A stretch of 64,000 nucleotides of DNA, from positions 243,951-307,950 of the forward strand of contig NZ_QBKR01000001.1 of assembly GCF_003054245.1 (NCBI RefSeq), written 5' to 3'. This document shows positions 15,201 to 23,592 of this stretch, piece after piece; the stretch's first letter is position 1; the number at the start of each line of letters is the position of its first letter. The notes below the pieces were generated by a model. It searched no databases and had not been told where the DNA came from. It saw nothing but the letters and a program-made list of their open reading frames with translations. The position numbers and the translations under genes are program-made. Origin of the DNA: Melghirimyces profundicolus (GTDB lineage Bacteria; Bacillota; Bacilli; Thermoactinomycetales; DSM-45169).

Positions 15201-16283
15201 ATGGAGACGGCGACTTTTGTGACTCGGCTGTTGGAGGAAGCGATTGACGCCGGGGCCAGTGACCTGCATATCGAACCGGGAGCGGAGCGCTTGCGGATCC
15301 GTCAGCGGGTGGACGGCTTTCTGATCCCGGTCGATGCTCCTCCGAGGGAGGAGACGGCCCCGCTCATCTCTCGGATCAAGGTGATGGGGCATCTCGATAT
15401 CGGAGAGAAACGGTTGCCCCAGGACGGGGCGTTAAGTTTGACCCACCGGGGAGAAAAGGTGGACGTCCGAATATCCAGTCTTCCCACTTTGTACGGGGAA
15501 AAGCTGGTGCTGCGGCTTCTTCGCAACCGTCCCGGGAAGATGACCCTGTCCGAACTGGGAATGGGGGAGACGGAGATGAAGCGGCTTCGGGAAATCATCG
15601 GACGTCCGGGTGGGCTGGTTCTGGTTACCGGGCCCACGGGAGCGGGGAAGACGACCAGCCTGTACGCCATTCTCCAGGAACTGAACCGGGAGGAGTGGAA
15701 CCTGGTCACACTGGAGGACCCCGTCGAATTCCAGCTCCCGGGGGTGAATCAGATCCAGGTGAACAACAAGTCGGGCCTGACTTTTGCCCGTGGATTGCGT
15801 GCCGTATTGCGTCAGGATCCCAACATCATCATGGTCGGGGAAATCCGCGACAAAGAAACAGCGGACATTGCGGTCCGTGCGGCATTGACGGGTCATCTTG
15901 TCTTGTCCACCCTTCACACCGTGGATGCCTGCAGTTCGATCACCCGGTTGTTGGACATGGGAATGGAGCCTTACCGGATTGCATCGGCATTGACCGGTGT
16001 CGTGGCTCAGCGGCTGGTGCGCCTCATCTGCCGGGGATGCGGGGGAAAGGGTTGTGATGCCTGTCGTCAGTCGGGATACAAAAACCGGACCGGCGTATTT
16101 GAAGTGCTGGCGGTGATGGAAGACTTTCATCCGCTGATCGTGGACAGAGAGCCTTTGTCCCGTCTTCGGCGAACGTTCCGTAAAGCGGGAATGCGTTCCC
16201 TTTCCGACGGGGTGTTGGAAAAAGTGATGCGCGGAGAAACCACGTTGTCCGAATTTCACCGGGTGGTGGATGTCCATGACTGA
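15201..16283 (+). CDS. comGA: competence pseudopilus assembly ATPase
   Basis: A 360-residue GspE/PilB-type ATPase that powers assembly of the competence pseudopilus at the membrane. In order: an N-terminal domain with ASDLHIEPG, Walker A GPTGAGKTTSLYA (about residue 145), the Asp box LVTLEDPVEFQLPGVNQIQVN, Walker B IIMVGEIRDKETADIAVRAALTGH and the His box STLHT. A tetracysteine zinc motif CRGCGGKGCDAC follows. ATG 15201 has GAGGTGG six bases upstream; an ATG five codons earlier lacks a site. It heads a seven-gene operon whose members overlap or nearly touch. Confidence 0.95.
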   Translation: METATFVTRLLEEAIDAGASDLHIEPGAERLRIRQRVDGFLIPVDAPPREETAPLISRIKVMGHLDIGEKRLPQDGALSLTHRGEKVDVRISSLPTLYGEKLVLRLLRNRPGKMTLSELGMGETEMKRLREIIGRPGGLVLVTGPTGAGKTTSLYAILQELNREEWNLVTLEDPVEFQLPGVNQIQVNNKSGLTFARGLRAVLRQDPNIIMVGEIRDKETADIAVRAALTGHLVLSTLHTVDACSSITRLLDMGMEPYRIASALTGVVAQRLVRLICRGCGGKGCDACRQSGYKNRTGVFEVLAVMEDFHPLIVDREPLSRLRRTFRKAGMRSLSDGVLEKVMRGETTLSEFHRVVDVHD

Positions 16284-17322
16284 CGGGTGGAAAAAAAGGT
16301 GGAGCGCGGAACGGTTGGCGGGATTCAGTCAGTACTTGTCCCATCTCCTGGAGGCCGGGCTTCCCCTGATGCCCAGTATCCGGCTTTTGTCAGAGCAACA
16401 GGTGATCCGGGAGGAGGAAGGGAGAAGGATTCAGACCCGTCTGGATCAAGGGCACAGTTTTTCCGTCTCCCTTCAAAAGGAAGGGCTTCCCCCGCTTTTT
16501 GTCTCCCTGATCCGGGCGGCGGAAGAGTACGGGGATTACGTCTTTGGGCTGCAGCAATGCGAAACGTATTATCGGGAAAAGGGACGGCTGGCCAGGGAAC
16601 TGACACGGGCCCTCACCTATCCCGTGGTGGTTCTGATATTGGTCCTGCTGGCTTTTCTGTTTTTGATGATCACGGTGGTGCCCCGGTTTGCCGAACTTTA
16701 CGAAACGATGGGGCTGACTTTGCCTCTCTATACCCGGGTGTTCATTTCCCTTCACGCCTCGATGCGGACGGTTTCCTTCGGTGTGGGAGCGGTATTCGCT
16801 CTCGGACTTCTCTTCTTCATCATCATACGCCGCCTCCCCGCCGAGACACGGGAGCGTTGGACTTCCCCGTTGTATGGCCTGCCGGTGATCCGTGGTTATT
16901 TCGCTCTGCGGTTCACTCACTACCTGTCCATTCAGCTGGGCTCCCTCCTGCGTTCGGGACTTCCTTTGTTGAAAGCGGTGGAAGTCGTGGAAACCCTTAC
17001 GCCGTGGAGGCCCCTTCGAGAGGGGATCCGTCGTTTGAAAAGAGGACTGCTGCGGGGGGAGTCTCTTCACCATGCCTTGGAACGGGAAGGGGACCTGTTT
17101 CTTCCCTCCCTTCACCGGCTGGTGGCCCTGGGGGAAGAGTCCGGAAGTCTGGACTGTTCCCTCCTGGGTCTGGCCAAGAGTTCGGAGATGATGATCAAGG
17201 AGCGTCTCGATCGGCTCACCCGGGGTATCGAACCGGTGCTCATCTTCCTGATCGGGGTGGTGATGGCAGCCACCGTACTGGCTCTCTTCCTGCCGATGTT
17301 GCAATTGGTGAAGGCGATATAA
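16276..17322 (+). CDS. comGB: competence pseudopilus platform protein
   Basis: A GspF/PilC-type inner membrane protein (348 aa) with the two repeated T2SSF domains (about residues 10-130 and 210-330) and three membrane segments, including LTYPVVVLILVLLAFLFLMI and a C-terminal VLIFLIGVVMAATVLALFLP. It acts as the assembly platform that contacts the ATPase. The start overlaps the end of comGA; I chose ATG 16276 for its better spacing from GGTGGTG, and ATG 16270 is an equally in-frame alternative. Confidence 0.92.
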   Translation: MTDGWKKRWSAERLAGFSQYLSHLLEAGLPLMPSIRLLSEQQVIREEEGRRIQTRLDQGHSFSVSLQKEGLPPLFVSLIRAAEEYGDYVFGLQQCETYYREKGRLARELTRALTYPVVVLILVLLAFLFLMITVVPRFAELYETMGLTLPLYTRVFISLHASMRTVSFGVGAVFALGLLFFIIIRRLPAETRERWTSPLYGLPVIRGYFALRFTHYLSIQLGSLLRSGLPLLKAVEVVETLTPWRPLREGIRRLKRGLLRGESLHHALEREGDLFLPSLHRLVALGEESGSLDCSLLGLAKSSEMMIKERLDRLTRGIEPVLIFLIGVVMAATVLALFLPMLQLVKAI

Positions 17323-17336
17323 AGAAGGAGGAAGTA

Positions 17337-17678
17337 ATGAAACGGTTCAGTTTACAGCGTGATGAACGCGGGTTTACGTTAATCGAGATGTTGGTGGTTC
17401 TGTTCGTGATCGGGGTGATCATCGCCATCGCACTCCCCAACCTGAAAGCGGCGGGGGAGTCGGCGCAGATGAAGGCTTGTGAGGCGAACCGGAAGCTGAT
17501 CGGCTCCCAGGCCGACAACTACTACCTGGAGCTGGGAAGTTATCCCGACAGCGTCGCCAAGATGAAACAGCGGGGATATCTTCGAACAGTTCCCACCTGT
17601 CCGGCCAAAGGGAAATACGTGATCCGGAAAAACGCGCCGGTGGAGAAAAGGGTCCATTGCACGGTCCATGGTGACTAA
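17337..17678 (+). CDS. comGC: major competence pseudopilin
   Basis: A 113-residue class III-signal pilin: short basic leader (MKRFSLQRDERG), cleavage site G|FTLIEMLVVL with Glu at position +5, then a hydrophobic helix. A cysteine pair occurs in the C-terminal part (CPAKGKYVIRKNAPVEKRVHC), with another Cys after the helix, matching the disulfide-bearing ComGC. ATG 17337 follows AGGAGG. The prepilin peptidase ComC must process it; that gene is not in the window. Confidence 0.93.
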   Translation: MKRFSLQRDERGFTLIEMLVVLFVIGVIIAIALPNLKAAGESAQMKACEANRKLIGSQADNYYLELGSYPDSVAKMKQRGYLRTVPTCPAKGKYVIRKNAPVEKRVHCTVHGD

Positions 17679-18120
17679 AGGGATCGGGAGAGATGAGGGC
17701 GGTTGGAGTATGGTGGAGTTGACCGTCACCCTGGCCTTGGTCGGACTGCTCACCGCTCTGGTTCTCCCTGCTTTTGTGCAAATGGGGGACCGGTTGGAAC
17801 GGGAGCGGTTTCTGGAACTTCTCGCTGAAGATGTGCGGCTGGCCCAGAGGGAAGCACGGGCCCGGGAAACCGAAACTTTCCTTCAGGTGGAAGGGGAGGG
17901 GACCTCTTATTCCGTTTACCGGGGAAACTCCCGCCTGCGAAGGGAGAAGGTTCCCGGGAAAATGCGTCTGGAAAGCAATTATCCCTCCGGACGGCTCGTT
18001 TTCCGGAAGTCGGGACAGATTCGGGGCGGCACGGTCCGCCTGATGGACGGGGGGAAACCGGCGGGCAAAGTGGTGGTTCAGGTGGCCTCCGGGAGACCCC
18101 GGGTGGAGGTGGTGCCGTGA
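17668..18120 (+). CDS. comGD: minor pseudopilin, ComGD-like
   Basis: A 150-residue protein with a type IV pilin N-terminus (GGWSMVELTVTLALVGLLTALVLP, Glu at +5 after the glycine cleavage site) followed by a GspH-like globular domain. It overlaps comGC by 11 bases and occupies the comGD position. The assignment to ComGD rests on order and pilin features, since minor pseudopilins diverge quickly. Confidence 0.82.
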   Translation: MVTKGIGRDEGGWSMVELTVTLALVGLLTALVLPAFVQMGDRLERERFLELLAEDVRLAQREARARETETFLQVEGEGTSYSVYRGNSRLRREKVPGKMRLESNYPSGRLVFRKSGQIRGGTVRLMDGGKPAGKVVVQVASGRPRVEVVP

Positions 18121-18476
18121 TCCGTGGAGAAAAGGGATTCACCCTGGCGGAGACCGTGACGGCCCTGATGGTTTTCGGGGTGTTGCTTTCCGTGGTTCTC
18201 CCCCTTCTCGGGGAACTGAAGGTCCAACACCGGATGAATGCCCGGAAGATGGAGGCTGTGTTGCTGCTGCAGTCGGAAATGGAGCGGCTTCAGACCGTCC
18301 CGGGTCCTTCCGAAGGAAGCCGAAAGGAAAAATCGGAAGGAACGGTCTATCGGCTTCGGTGGGAAAAAAAGAAGGTGGCACCGCACCTTGCGGGCACCTA
18401 TGTGGAGGTTGTATGGAACGACGCCGGAAAGAAAGAACGGAAACGAAGCCTCAAGACCCTGAACTATACACATTAG
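18117..18476 (+). CDS. comGE: minor pseudopilin, ComGE-like
   Basis: A 119-residue protein starting at GTG 18117, which overlaps the comGD stop (GTGA). The N-terminus MIRGEKGFTLAETVTALMVFGVLLSV is a prepilin signal with the processing glycine and Glu +5. The rest is short and basic. Position in the operon gives the name; sequence alone would only say type II secretion/competence pseudopilin. Confidence 0.78.
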   Translation: MIRGEKGFTLAETVTALMVFGVLLSVVLPLLGELKVQHRMNARKMEAVLLLQSEMERLQTVPGPSEGSRKEKSEGTVYRLRWEKKKVAPHLAGTYVEVVWNDAGKKERKRSLKTLNYTH

Positions 18477-18937
18477 TCAGGGGAGAGGAAGGGTTTACGT
18501 ACGTGGAGCTGGCGGTCGTGCTTTCTTTGCTGGCCCTGATGATTCCGGTCTTCCTGGCCGTCGGCCTGGAGCTGGAAAAGGGCGTGAAAAAAATCACCGC
18601 GGAAGAGGAGCTCCGGTCCGAGGCGGGGGCTTTCACGGCCGATGTCCGGGAGGACATTCAGAGAGGCCGGAATTTTCGTCTGTCCCCGGAGGGGTGGCTG
18701 CTTTTTGATCTTCCCTCGGGGGAGACTGTCCGGTACAAACAGCACCGGCGCCGGGTGATCCGTAGCGTGCGGCCTCCGGGACATACCGCCTTCAGGGGGA
18801 CGACGGTGCTGGTGCACCACGTGTATTTCATCTCGTTCGAACCCCGCCGTGATGGAGTCGGCATCGAACTCGGCATGCAAAACTGGCACGGGGATTACGA
18901 CCGGAAGTTCTTTGTCGGGGGGAGGTTGACGGAGTGA
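18413..18937 (+). CDS. comGF: minor pseudopilin, ComGF-like
   Basis: A 174-residue pseudopilin with an unusually long basic leader of about 33 residues before G|FTYVELAVVLSLLALMIPVF. The C-terminal GIELGMQNWHGDY region fits ComGF. ATG 18413 follows GGAGG by five bases and lies 64 bases inside comGE, so the genes overlap heavily in different frames. An upstream in-frame ATG at 18359 has no ribosome-binding site. Confidence 0.78.
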   Translation: MERRRKERTETKPQDPELYTLVRGEEGFTYVELAVVLSLLALMIPVFLAVGLELEKGVKKITAEEELRSEAGAFTADVREDIQRGRNFRLSPEGWLLFDLPSGETVRYKQHRRRVIRSVRPPGHTAFRGTTVLVHHVYFISFEPRRDGVGIELGMQNWHGDYDRKFFVGGRLTE

Positions 18938-19329
18938 AATCCCGAGCGAAAGCCGTCGCTTTGGACGAAAGCGGATTGGCCCTCCCGTTGGCGCTTGCTG
19001 TCACCGTGTTGGCTTTCCTGTTGGCGACAGCGGCTCTCTCTGCGTATTCCCGCTTCTTGGAGACGGCGGAATTGGATTGGAAAGAGACCCGGGCGGAATA
19101 TGCCGCGGAGAGCGGCGTCGCCCGGATGCGGCAGAAGGTTTGTCGTGACCTCACTTGGCGCCGCCCCCTGGCCACCCCGATGAACGGCATTCAAACCCGC
19201 ACCACCGTGGAGACGACGGGAAAGGGGACCCTTGAAATCCGGTCCGTCGCCCGGGGCGAAGGGGTGAAGCAGACGATCACGGCGGAAGTGGATTCAGCCA
19301 CTTGTTCGATCCTCCGGTGGGAACCGTGA
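18934..19329 (+). CDS. comGG: ComGG-like pilus accessory protein
   Basis: A 131-residue last member of the operon, starting at GTG 18934 over the comGF stop (GTGA). The N-terminus (DESGLALPLALAVTVLAFLLATAALSAYSRF) resembles PilX/ComGG minor pilins, where the glycine-leucine site departs from the usual G|F. A terminator follows 15 bases later. Name by position and class. Confidence 0.72.
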   Translation: MKSRAKAVALDESGLALPLALAVTVLAFLLATAALSAYSRFLETAELDWKETRAEYAAESGVARMRQKVCRDLTWRRPLATPMNGIQTRTTVETTGKGTLEIRSVARGEGVKQTITAEVDSATCSILRWEP

Positions 19330-19343
19330 ACAGCATCATTCAT

Positions 19344-19383
19344 CCACCCCTGATCAAAAAAATGGAGGGGTGGTTTTGTTTTT
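19344..19383 (+). terminator. terminator of the comG operon
   Basis: CCACCCCT pairs with AGGGGTGG around a 14-nt A-rich loop, followed by TTTTGTTTTT. Confidence 0.85.
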
Positions 19384-19503
19384 CCGATGGCCGCGTAAAA
19401 GACCGTTAAAAAATGAAACCTACGTTATAGATCTATTTAAAATAAGGTACAATACAGTCACAATGAAAAAATATCACGACGATGGGTCGGTTATTAATTT
19501 TAT

Positions 19504-19532
19504 AAGACAGAATCGCAACCGGATTGTATAAT
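19504..19532 (+). promoter_or_regulatory. candidate sigma-A promoter
   Basis: AAGACA at 19504-19509 and TATAAT at 19527-19532 are 17 bp apart, 46 bp before the next start codon. Confidence 0.6.
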
Positions 19533-19578
19533 CTTAATATACTTTGGAAAGAACTTTTTAAAAAAGGGGATAAGATGT

Positions 19579-20064
19579 ATGGAACTCAATCAACAACAAT
19601 TGGAGGAGCTTATTGAGAAAAAGATTCGCAGGGTCATCCGGGAGGAAAATGCCTTGTTGCTTTCTGCCTTAAACACCGGGATCAGCCAGAGTTTACAACT
19701 TTATCTGCAAAATGATACAAGCGCTTTTAAAGTTGCAGATGAGGCGGACGAGACGGATATGAACAGGGGCGGCTTGGTGGAAGAAACCGATGAGGACACA
19801 GTCGGGAAGACAGAGGAGGAACCTCCTCTTATTGACTACAGTCGGACAAAAGGAATTCATAAAAAAACGATTCAAACGGCCGAGATTGTCGCTGAATGTC
19901 TTCGGGAACAGGGGGAACTCCGTTTGGCCGAGCTTCGTGAAGAGGTGAAGAAACGAGGCGGGAACTTGGGGGCGAACCCCACGATCTTGATGAAAACAAT
20001 CGAGAGGATCAGTCCCGTGATCAAAAAAACGGGACGTGGCCGCTACACCTACGATCCTTCATAA
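19579..20064 (+). CDS. uncharacterised protein with winged-helix-like C-terminus
   Basis: I do not recognise this 161-residue protein. Residues 1-45 form an amphipathic, glutamine-rich helix; residues 50-85 are acidic and probably disordered; residues 95-160 look like a small winged helix (QTAEIVAECLREQGELRLAELREEVKKRGG, then a recognition-like helix and the wing GRGRYTYDPS). The layout suggests a DNA-binding or DNA-associated regulator, but that is inference. It has its own promoter, a GGGGATAAG ribosome-binding site and its own terminator, and lies between comG and aroK. Confidence 0.7.
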   Translation: MELNQQQLEELIEKKIRRVIREENALLLSALNTGISQSLQLYLQNDTSAFKVADEADETDMNRGGLVEETDEDTVGKTEEEPPLIDYSRTKGIHKKTIQTAEIVAECLREQGELRLAELREEVKKRGGNLGANPTILMKTIERISPVIKKTGRGRYTYDPS

Positions 20065-20086
20065 AACGGAACGTCACAACAGTACA

Positions 20087-20120
20087 AAATCCCCTGATAT
20101 TTTTTATCGGGGGATTTTTT
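20087..20120 (+). terminator. terminator
   Basis: AAATCCCC and GGGGGATTT flank GATATTTTTTATC, then a T-run. Confidence 0.85.
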
Positions 20121-20519
20121 GTATTGAGAAGTGAGTATTGATGCCTGATTGCTTGAAAGTGAGATATGATTGTCACCAGCGTGCGCATGGCGTCTGTAAA
20201 CTTGCGGCAGCTTTTGTTTGAAAATCGGGCACCCAAACCGGGGCGTCCGGCTTTTGATGTTTCCAGCGGTTTTTCGTGTTTAACCATCTTCAATGGGGGA
20301 TTGAATTTATCCTTACGGAACGGAATGGGAGCTGTTCCGAACACTGGATTGGAACCGGGTATGCAGAGTAATGAAGAAGCCGTTCATCGTAAACACAGAT
20401 GACGTAAAACGGATCTCCGCCCCGATTGCTTATTTGTCGATCCGTCGCCCCTCCGGTCGTTTGCCGAAACCGCCGAATCCGCGTTGCAATCCAGCCGCTG
20501 AATCATCCCGGTGCCGTGG
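20121..20519. other. intergenic region without a supported gene
   Basis: About 400 bp between a terminator and the aroK promoter. Short open frames on both strands (for example 20166-20402 plus) have no ribosome-binding site or recognisable protein pattern. I see no tRNA, repeat copy or clear structured RNA. Confidence 0.5.
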
Positions 20520-20559
20520 TATAATGGCGGAAACGTTTATTCATGGGAGAGATGCGGAT

Positions 20560-21087
20560 TTGCAACCTCAGCACCTGATCCTGATCGGATTTATGGGAAC
20601 CGGCAAGAGTACGGTCGGTCGGATTTTGGCCGACCGGCTGGGTCGGCCCTGGACAGATACGGATACCGAAGTGGAACGAAAGACGGGAAAAACCATTCCG
20701 GAGCTCTTTCGGGAGAGAGGGGAGATCTTCTTTCGGGAGTGGGAGAAACGGATCCTGGAAGAGCGGCTCCAAAAAGAGTCCGGGGTCATCACCACAGGAG
20801 GTGGGATCGTGCTGGATCCCACCAATGTGAAGCGGATGAAGGAGGCCGGCTGGGTGGTCACCCTGGACGCCTCGGAGGAGGAACTGATCAGACGGCTCGA
20901 TCATGATCCCTCCCGTCCCCTTCTTGCCGGGGATTTGCGGGAGCGGGTGAGGAAGCTGAAACGGGAAAGAGCCGGAGCTTACGATTTTGCCGATCTGTAT
21001 CTGGACACCACCGATCTTGCCCCTTTGGAAGTGACGGAGCGGATTCTGGAGAAATGGAAAGAGGTCACGGGGAGCGCCGGGGTTTAA
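20560..21087 (+). CDS. aroK: shikimate kinase
   Basis: A 175-residue P-loop kinase that phosphorylates shikimate in chorismate synthesis. Motifs: Walker A LIGFMGTGKSTVG, the shikimate-binding DTDxEVE (WTDTDTEVERKTG), FRERGEIFFREWEK, ITTGGGIVL and the DPSRPLL lid region. I place the start at TTG 20560, eight bases after GGGAGAG. ATG 20524 would overlap the TATAAT box at 20520-20525 and so is unlikely to be in the message. The comG-aroK-yqzE neighbourhood matches B. subtilis. Confidence 0.93.
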   Translation: MQPQHLILIGFMGTGKSTVGRILADRLGRPWTDTDTEVERKTGKTIPELFRERGEIFFREWEKRILEERLQKESGVITTGGGIVLDPTNVKRMKEAGWVVTLDASEEELIRRLDHDPSRPLLAGDLRERVRKLKRERAGAYDFADLYLDTTDLAPLEVTERILEKWKEVTGSAGV

Positions 21088-21129
21088 AGCGCTTTTCCTT
21101 GGTTAAGCTAGAACCAGGAGGTGACACCC

Positions 21130-21336
21130 GTGTCGACACAGGATTACCTGAAGTTTCTGGTCCAGGAGATGGTCAAATACATGGACACTCCCAAGGACCA
21201 GCGCAAGGAGCAGCGAATCATGCGGCGTGATCAGCGCCTTCCCTGGATCTACCGATGGTTCGGCATCATCCCTTTCGGGATGAAGATGTATGTTGAAAAG
21301 AAAAAACCCCGCACGATACGGGGAGATTCGACATGA
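21130..21336 (+). CDS. yqzE: YqzE family protein
   Basis: A 68-residue protein of the YqzE family (STQDYLKFLVQEMVKYMDTPKDQRKE at the N-terminus, then PWIYRWFGIIPFGMKMY). The function is unknown; the gene is usually beside comG and aroK in Bacilli, as here. GTG 21130 follows AGGAGGTGAC by about six bases. Its stop overlaps the ATG of the next small gene (ATGA). Confidence 0.9.
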   Translation: MSTQDYLKFLVQEMVKYMDTPKDQRKEQRIMRRDQRLPWIYRWFGIIPFGMKMYVEKKKPRTIRGDST

Positions 21337-21479
21337 AGCAGGAAAGCCAATCCTACAAACTGGTCAACCTGAAGGACCGGGACGATATCATCCAACGGAT
21401 TACCCAGGCCGAACAGGAACTGAACGGGATGCTGAACGGACGTGTGGCATTGATCGCTTATATTAAAGAAGACGAATAA
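21333..21479 (+). CDS. 48-residue microprotein
   Basis: A small open frame that starts on the yqzE stop codon (ATGA at 21333-21336) and encodes 48 residues: MKQESQSYKLVNLKDRDDII followed by a helical QRITQAEQELNGMLNGRVALIAY stretch and a KEDE end. A GGGGAG site precedes it. It is followed 24 bp later by ykuS. Coupling to yqzE, the ribosome-binding site and amphipathic character make it likely to be translated. It has the character of a small helical protein; I do not know its function. Confidence 0.72.
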   Translation: MKQESQSYKLVNLKDRDDIIQRITQAEQELNGMLNGRVALIAYIKEDE

Positions 21480-21503
21480 AACAGGGAAAAGAAGGTGGAA
21501 CAA

Positions 21504-21773
21504 ATGAACGCTCGAGTGGCTGTGGAAGACGGATTGCAACCTGTGAGCCAGTATCTTCAAATCCAGGGGTGTCAGGTGGTCAAGCTGGACGAGGGCAGCG
21601 CCCAAAACTGTGACTGCTGCGTTATTTCCGGCGGGGACAAGGACATGATGGGAATGCAGGACACCATCGGGGAAATGCAGGTCATCAATGCGGAAGGAAT
21701 GACACCGGAAGAGGTGTACCAGGCAGTCCAACGCGGAATGAATCAGCAAAATAACCAACAAAACCTGCAGTGA
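21504..21773 (+). CDS. UPF0180 / YkuS family protein
   Basis: An 89-residue protein whose middle part is typical of YkuS: ARVAVEDGLQPVSQYLQIQGC, the NCDCCVISGGDKDMMG cysteine block, then VINAEGMTPEEVYQAV. The family has no established function; the Cys-x-Cys-Cys cluster may bind metal. ATG 21504 follows AAGGTGG. The C-terminal tail is Gln/Asn-rich (NQQNNQQNLQ) and longer than in B. subtilis YkuS. A terminator follows. Confidence 0.88.
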   Translation: MNARVAVEDGLQPVSQYLQIQGCQVVKLDEGSAQNCDCCVISGGDKDMMGMQDTIGEMQVINAEGMTPEEVYQAVQRGMNQQNNQQNLQ

Positions 21774-21818
21774 ACGGAAGGTCGGAAATATAAAGATGTC
21801 GTTAAATCTGACTCTCCC

Positions 21819-21848
21819 GGAGCCGAAGGAAGATTTGGCTCCTTTTTT
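21819..21848 (+). terminator. terminator after ykuS-like gene
   Basis: GGAGCC pairs with GGCTCC around GAAGGAAGATTT, followed by six T. Confidence 0.85.
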
Positions 21849-21913
21849 GCGTATCCGAAATGAGATATAATAAATAAAGTGTGAGTTTCTATGGATTAAA
21901 AGGGGCGATACAA

Positions 21914-23011
21914 TTGTTCCATCGCACTCAGACAAGACCGGTGAAAGTCGGTAACATCCAGATTGGCGGAAATGATCAAGTTGTGATTCAGAGCATGACC
22001 ACGACGAAGACCCATGACATAAAAGCCACTGTGGCGGAAATCAATCGCTTGGAAGAGGCGGGGTGCCAAATCGTCCGGGTGGCTTGTCCGGACATGCGGG
22101 CGGCGGAATCAATCCCCGAAATCAAGAAGCAGGTCAACGTTCCCCTGGTGGCCGACATTCACTTTGACTACCGCCTGGCCTTGAAAGCGATCGAAGGCGG
22201 AATCGACAAGATTCGGATCAACCCCGGTAACATCGGGAAAAGAGAGAAAGTGGAAGAGGTGGTGAAGGCGGCGAAAGAACGCGGGATTCCGATACGGATC
22301 GGGGTGAACGCCGGTTCCCTGGAACGTCGGATTCTGGAGAAGTACGGTTATCCCACCGCCGATGGAATGGTGGAGAGCGCCTTGTACCACATCGGCATTT
22401 TGGAGGATCTCGATTTCCATGACATTGTGGTTTCCCTGAAAGCCTCCGATGTGCCGCTGGCCATCGAAGCCTACACCAAAGCGGCGGAGAAAATCAAATA
22501 TCCCCTTCACCTGGGGATCACCGAGTCCGGAACCTTGTTTTCCGGAACGGTCAAAAGTTCAGCGGGAATGGGAGCGATCCTTTCCAAAGGCATCGGCTCC
22601 ACGATTCGCATCAGCCTGAGCGCCGATCCGGTGGAAGAGGTGAAAGTGGCACGCGAACTGCTGAAGAGCTTTGGCCTTGCGGCCAATGCGGCCACCCTGG
22701 TTTCCTGTCCCACATGCGGCCGCATTGAAATCGATTTGATCAAGATCGCCAACGAGGTGGAAGAATACATCTCCAAGATCAAAGCGCCGATCAAAGTATC
22801 GGTGCTGGGCTGCGCGGTGAACGGACCCGGGGAAGCCAAAGAAGCGGACATCGGGATCGCCGGAGGCCGGGGAGAAGGCCTGCTGTTCCGTCACGGAAAA
22901 ACGATCCGCAAAGTTCCCGAAGATCAAATGGTGGAAGAACTGAAAAAAGAAATCGACAAACTGGCCGAAGAGTATCGCCAAAAACAGGAACGGGAAGAAC
23001 AGAACGCCTGA
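21914..23011 (+). CDS. ispG: 4-hydroxy-3-methylbut-2-enyl-diphosphate synthase
   Basis: IspG (GcpE) converts methylerythritol cyclodiphosphate to HMBPP in the MEP isoprenoid pathway, using a [4Fe-4S] cluster. The 365-residue bacterial short form starts [48 protein letters not shown] is the barrel signature, and the cluster ligands are CPTCGR (about residue 266) and [11 protein letters not shown] (about 305). TTG 21914 is eight bases after AAGGGG. A TATAAT at 21864-21869 lies upstream. The gene is monocistronic with its own terminator. Confidence 0.96.
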   Translation: MFHRTQTRPVKVGNIQIGGNDQVVIQSMTTTKTHDIKATVAEINRLEEAGCQIVRVACPDMRAAESIPEIKKQVNVPLVADIHFDYRLALKAIEGGIDKIRINPGNIGKREKVEEVVKAAKERGIPIRIGVNAGSLERRILEKYGYPTADGMVESALYHIGILEDLDFHDIVVSLKASDVPLAIEAYTKAAEKIKYPLHLGITESGTLFSGTVKSSAGMGAILSKGIGSTIRISLSADPVEEVKVARELLKSFGLAANAATLVSCPTCGRIEIDLIKIANEVEEYISKIKAPIKVSVLGCAVNGPGEAKEADIGIAGGRGEGLLFRHGKTIRKVPEDQMVEELKKEIDKLAEEYRQKQEREEQNA

Positions 23012-23034
23012 CGACATTCAAAATAGAAATTTCA

Positions 23035-23060
23035 GCCGACCGAACAGGTCGGCATTTTTT
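23035..23060 (+). terminator. terminator of ispG
   Basis: GCCGACC and GGTCGGC form a stem around GAACA, followed by ATTTTTTG. Confidence 0.9.
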
Positions 23061-23193
23061 GTCCCCTGATTATAAAAACGGATCTTTCCAGACAAAATGA
23101 GGATACCGGTATGGACGGACCGGAAAAAAGATGGAATAGAACCCATCCGGCTGTGTGATACTAATAACGATTCAACGAGAAGGAGGGAATACT

Positions 23194-23421
23194 GTGAGCG
23201 CTTTATCGCGACTCGCTTTGATCTTAGTTATCGTTGGAGCTTTGAACTGGCTCTTGATCGGCCTGTTCCAGTGGGACCTTGTATCCGCCTTGTTCGGCGG
23301 GGATGCGATCCGCGAATCTTCCGGTTTCAGCCGCTTCATTTATGCCTTGGTCGGACTGGCCGGAATTTATGCCATTCGGTTTTTGTTCGATGACCGTGTT
23401 CCCGCCCGCGAGACCCAGTGA
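23194..23421 (+). CDS. DUF378 (YuzA-like) membrane protein
   Basis: A 75-residue protein with two transmembrane helices (ALILVIVGALNWLLIGLF and IYALVGLAGIYAIRFLF). The GALNWLLIGLFxWDLV motif defines DUF378. GTG 23194 follows AAGGAGGGAATACT. Function unknown. Confidence 0.9.
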   Translation: MSALSRLALILVIVGALNWLLIGLFQWDLVSALFGGDAIRESSGFSRFIYALVGLAGIYAIRFLFDDRVPARETQ

Positions 23422-23592
23422 TAAAAGCAAACAAAGATCGCAAAAACAGTGCCGGGAATCTTTCGCAAGAGAGGTTGCCCGGTGTTTTTCTTTTTGTTCG
23501 GAGACGATCATACGTATGGTCATGGTAAAATGAGACAACGGGCACGGTGGAAGAATAAAAATAAGGAGAAACGGAGAAAGGGTGGGGATACC

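Noticed and set aside
20166..20402. 78-codon plus-strand frame before aroK
   Set aside because: No ribosome-binding site, no domain, and it overlaps the region just before the aroK promoter.
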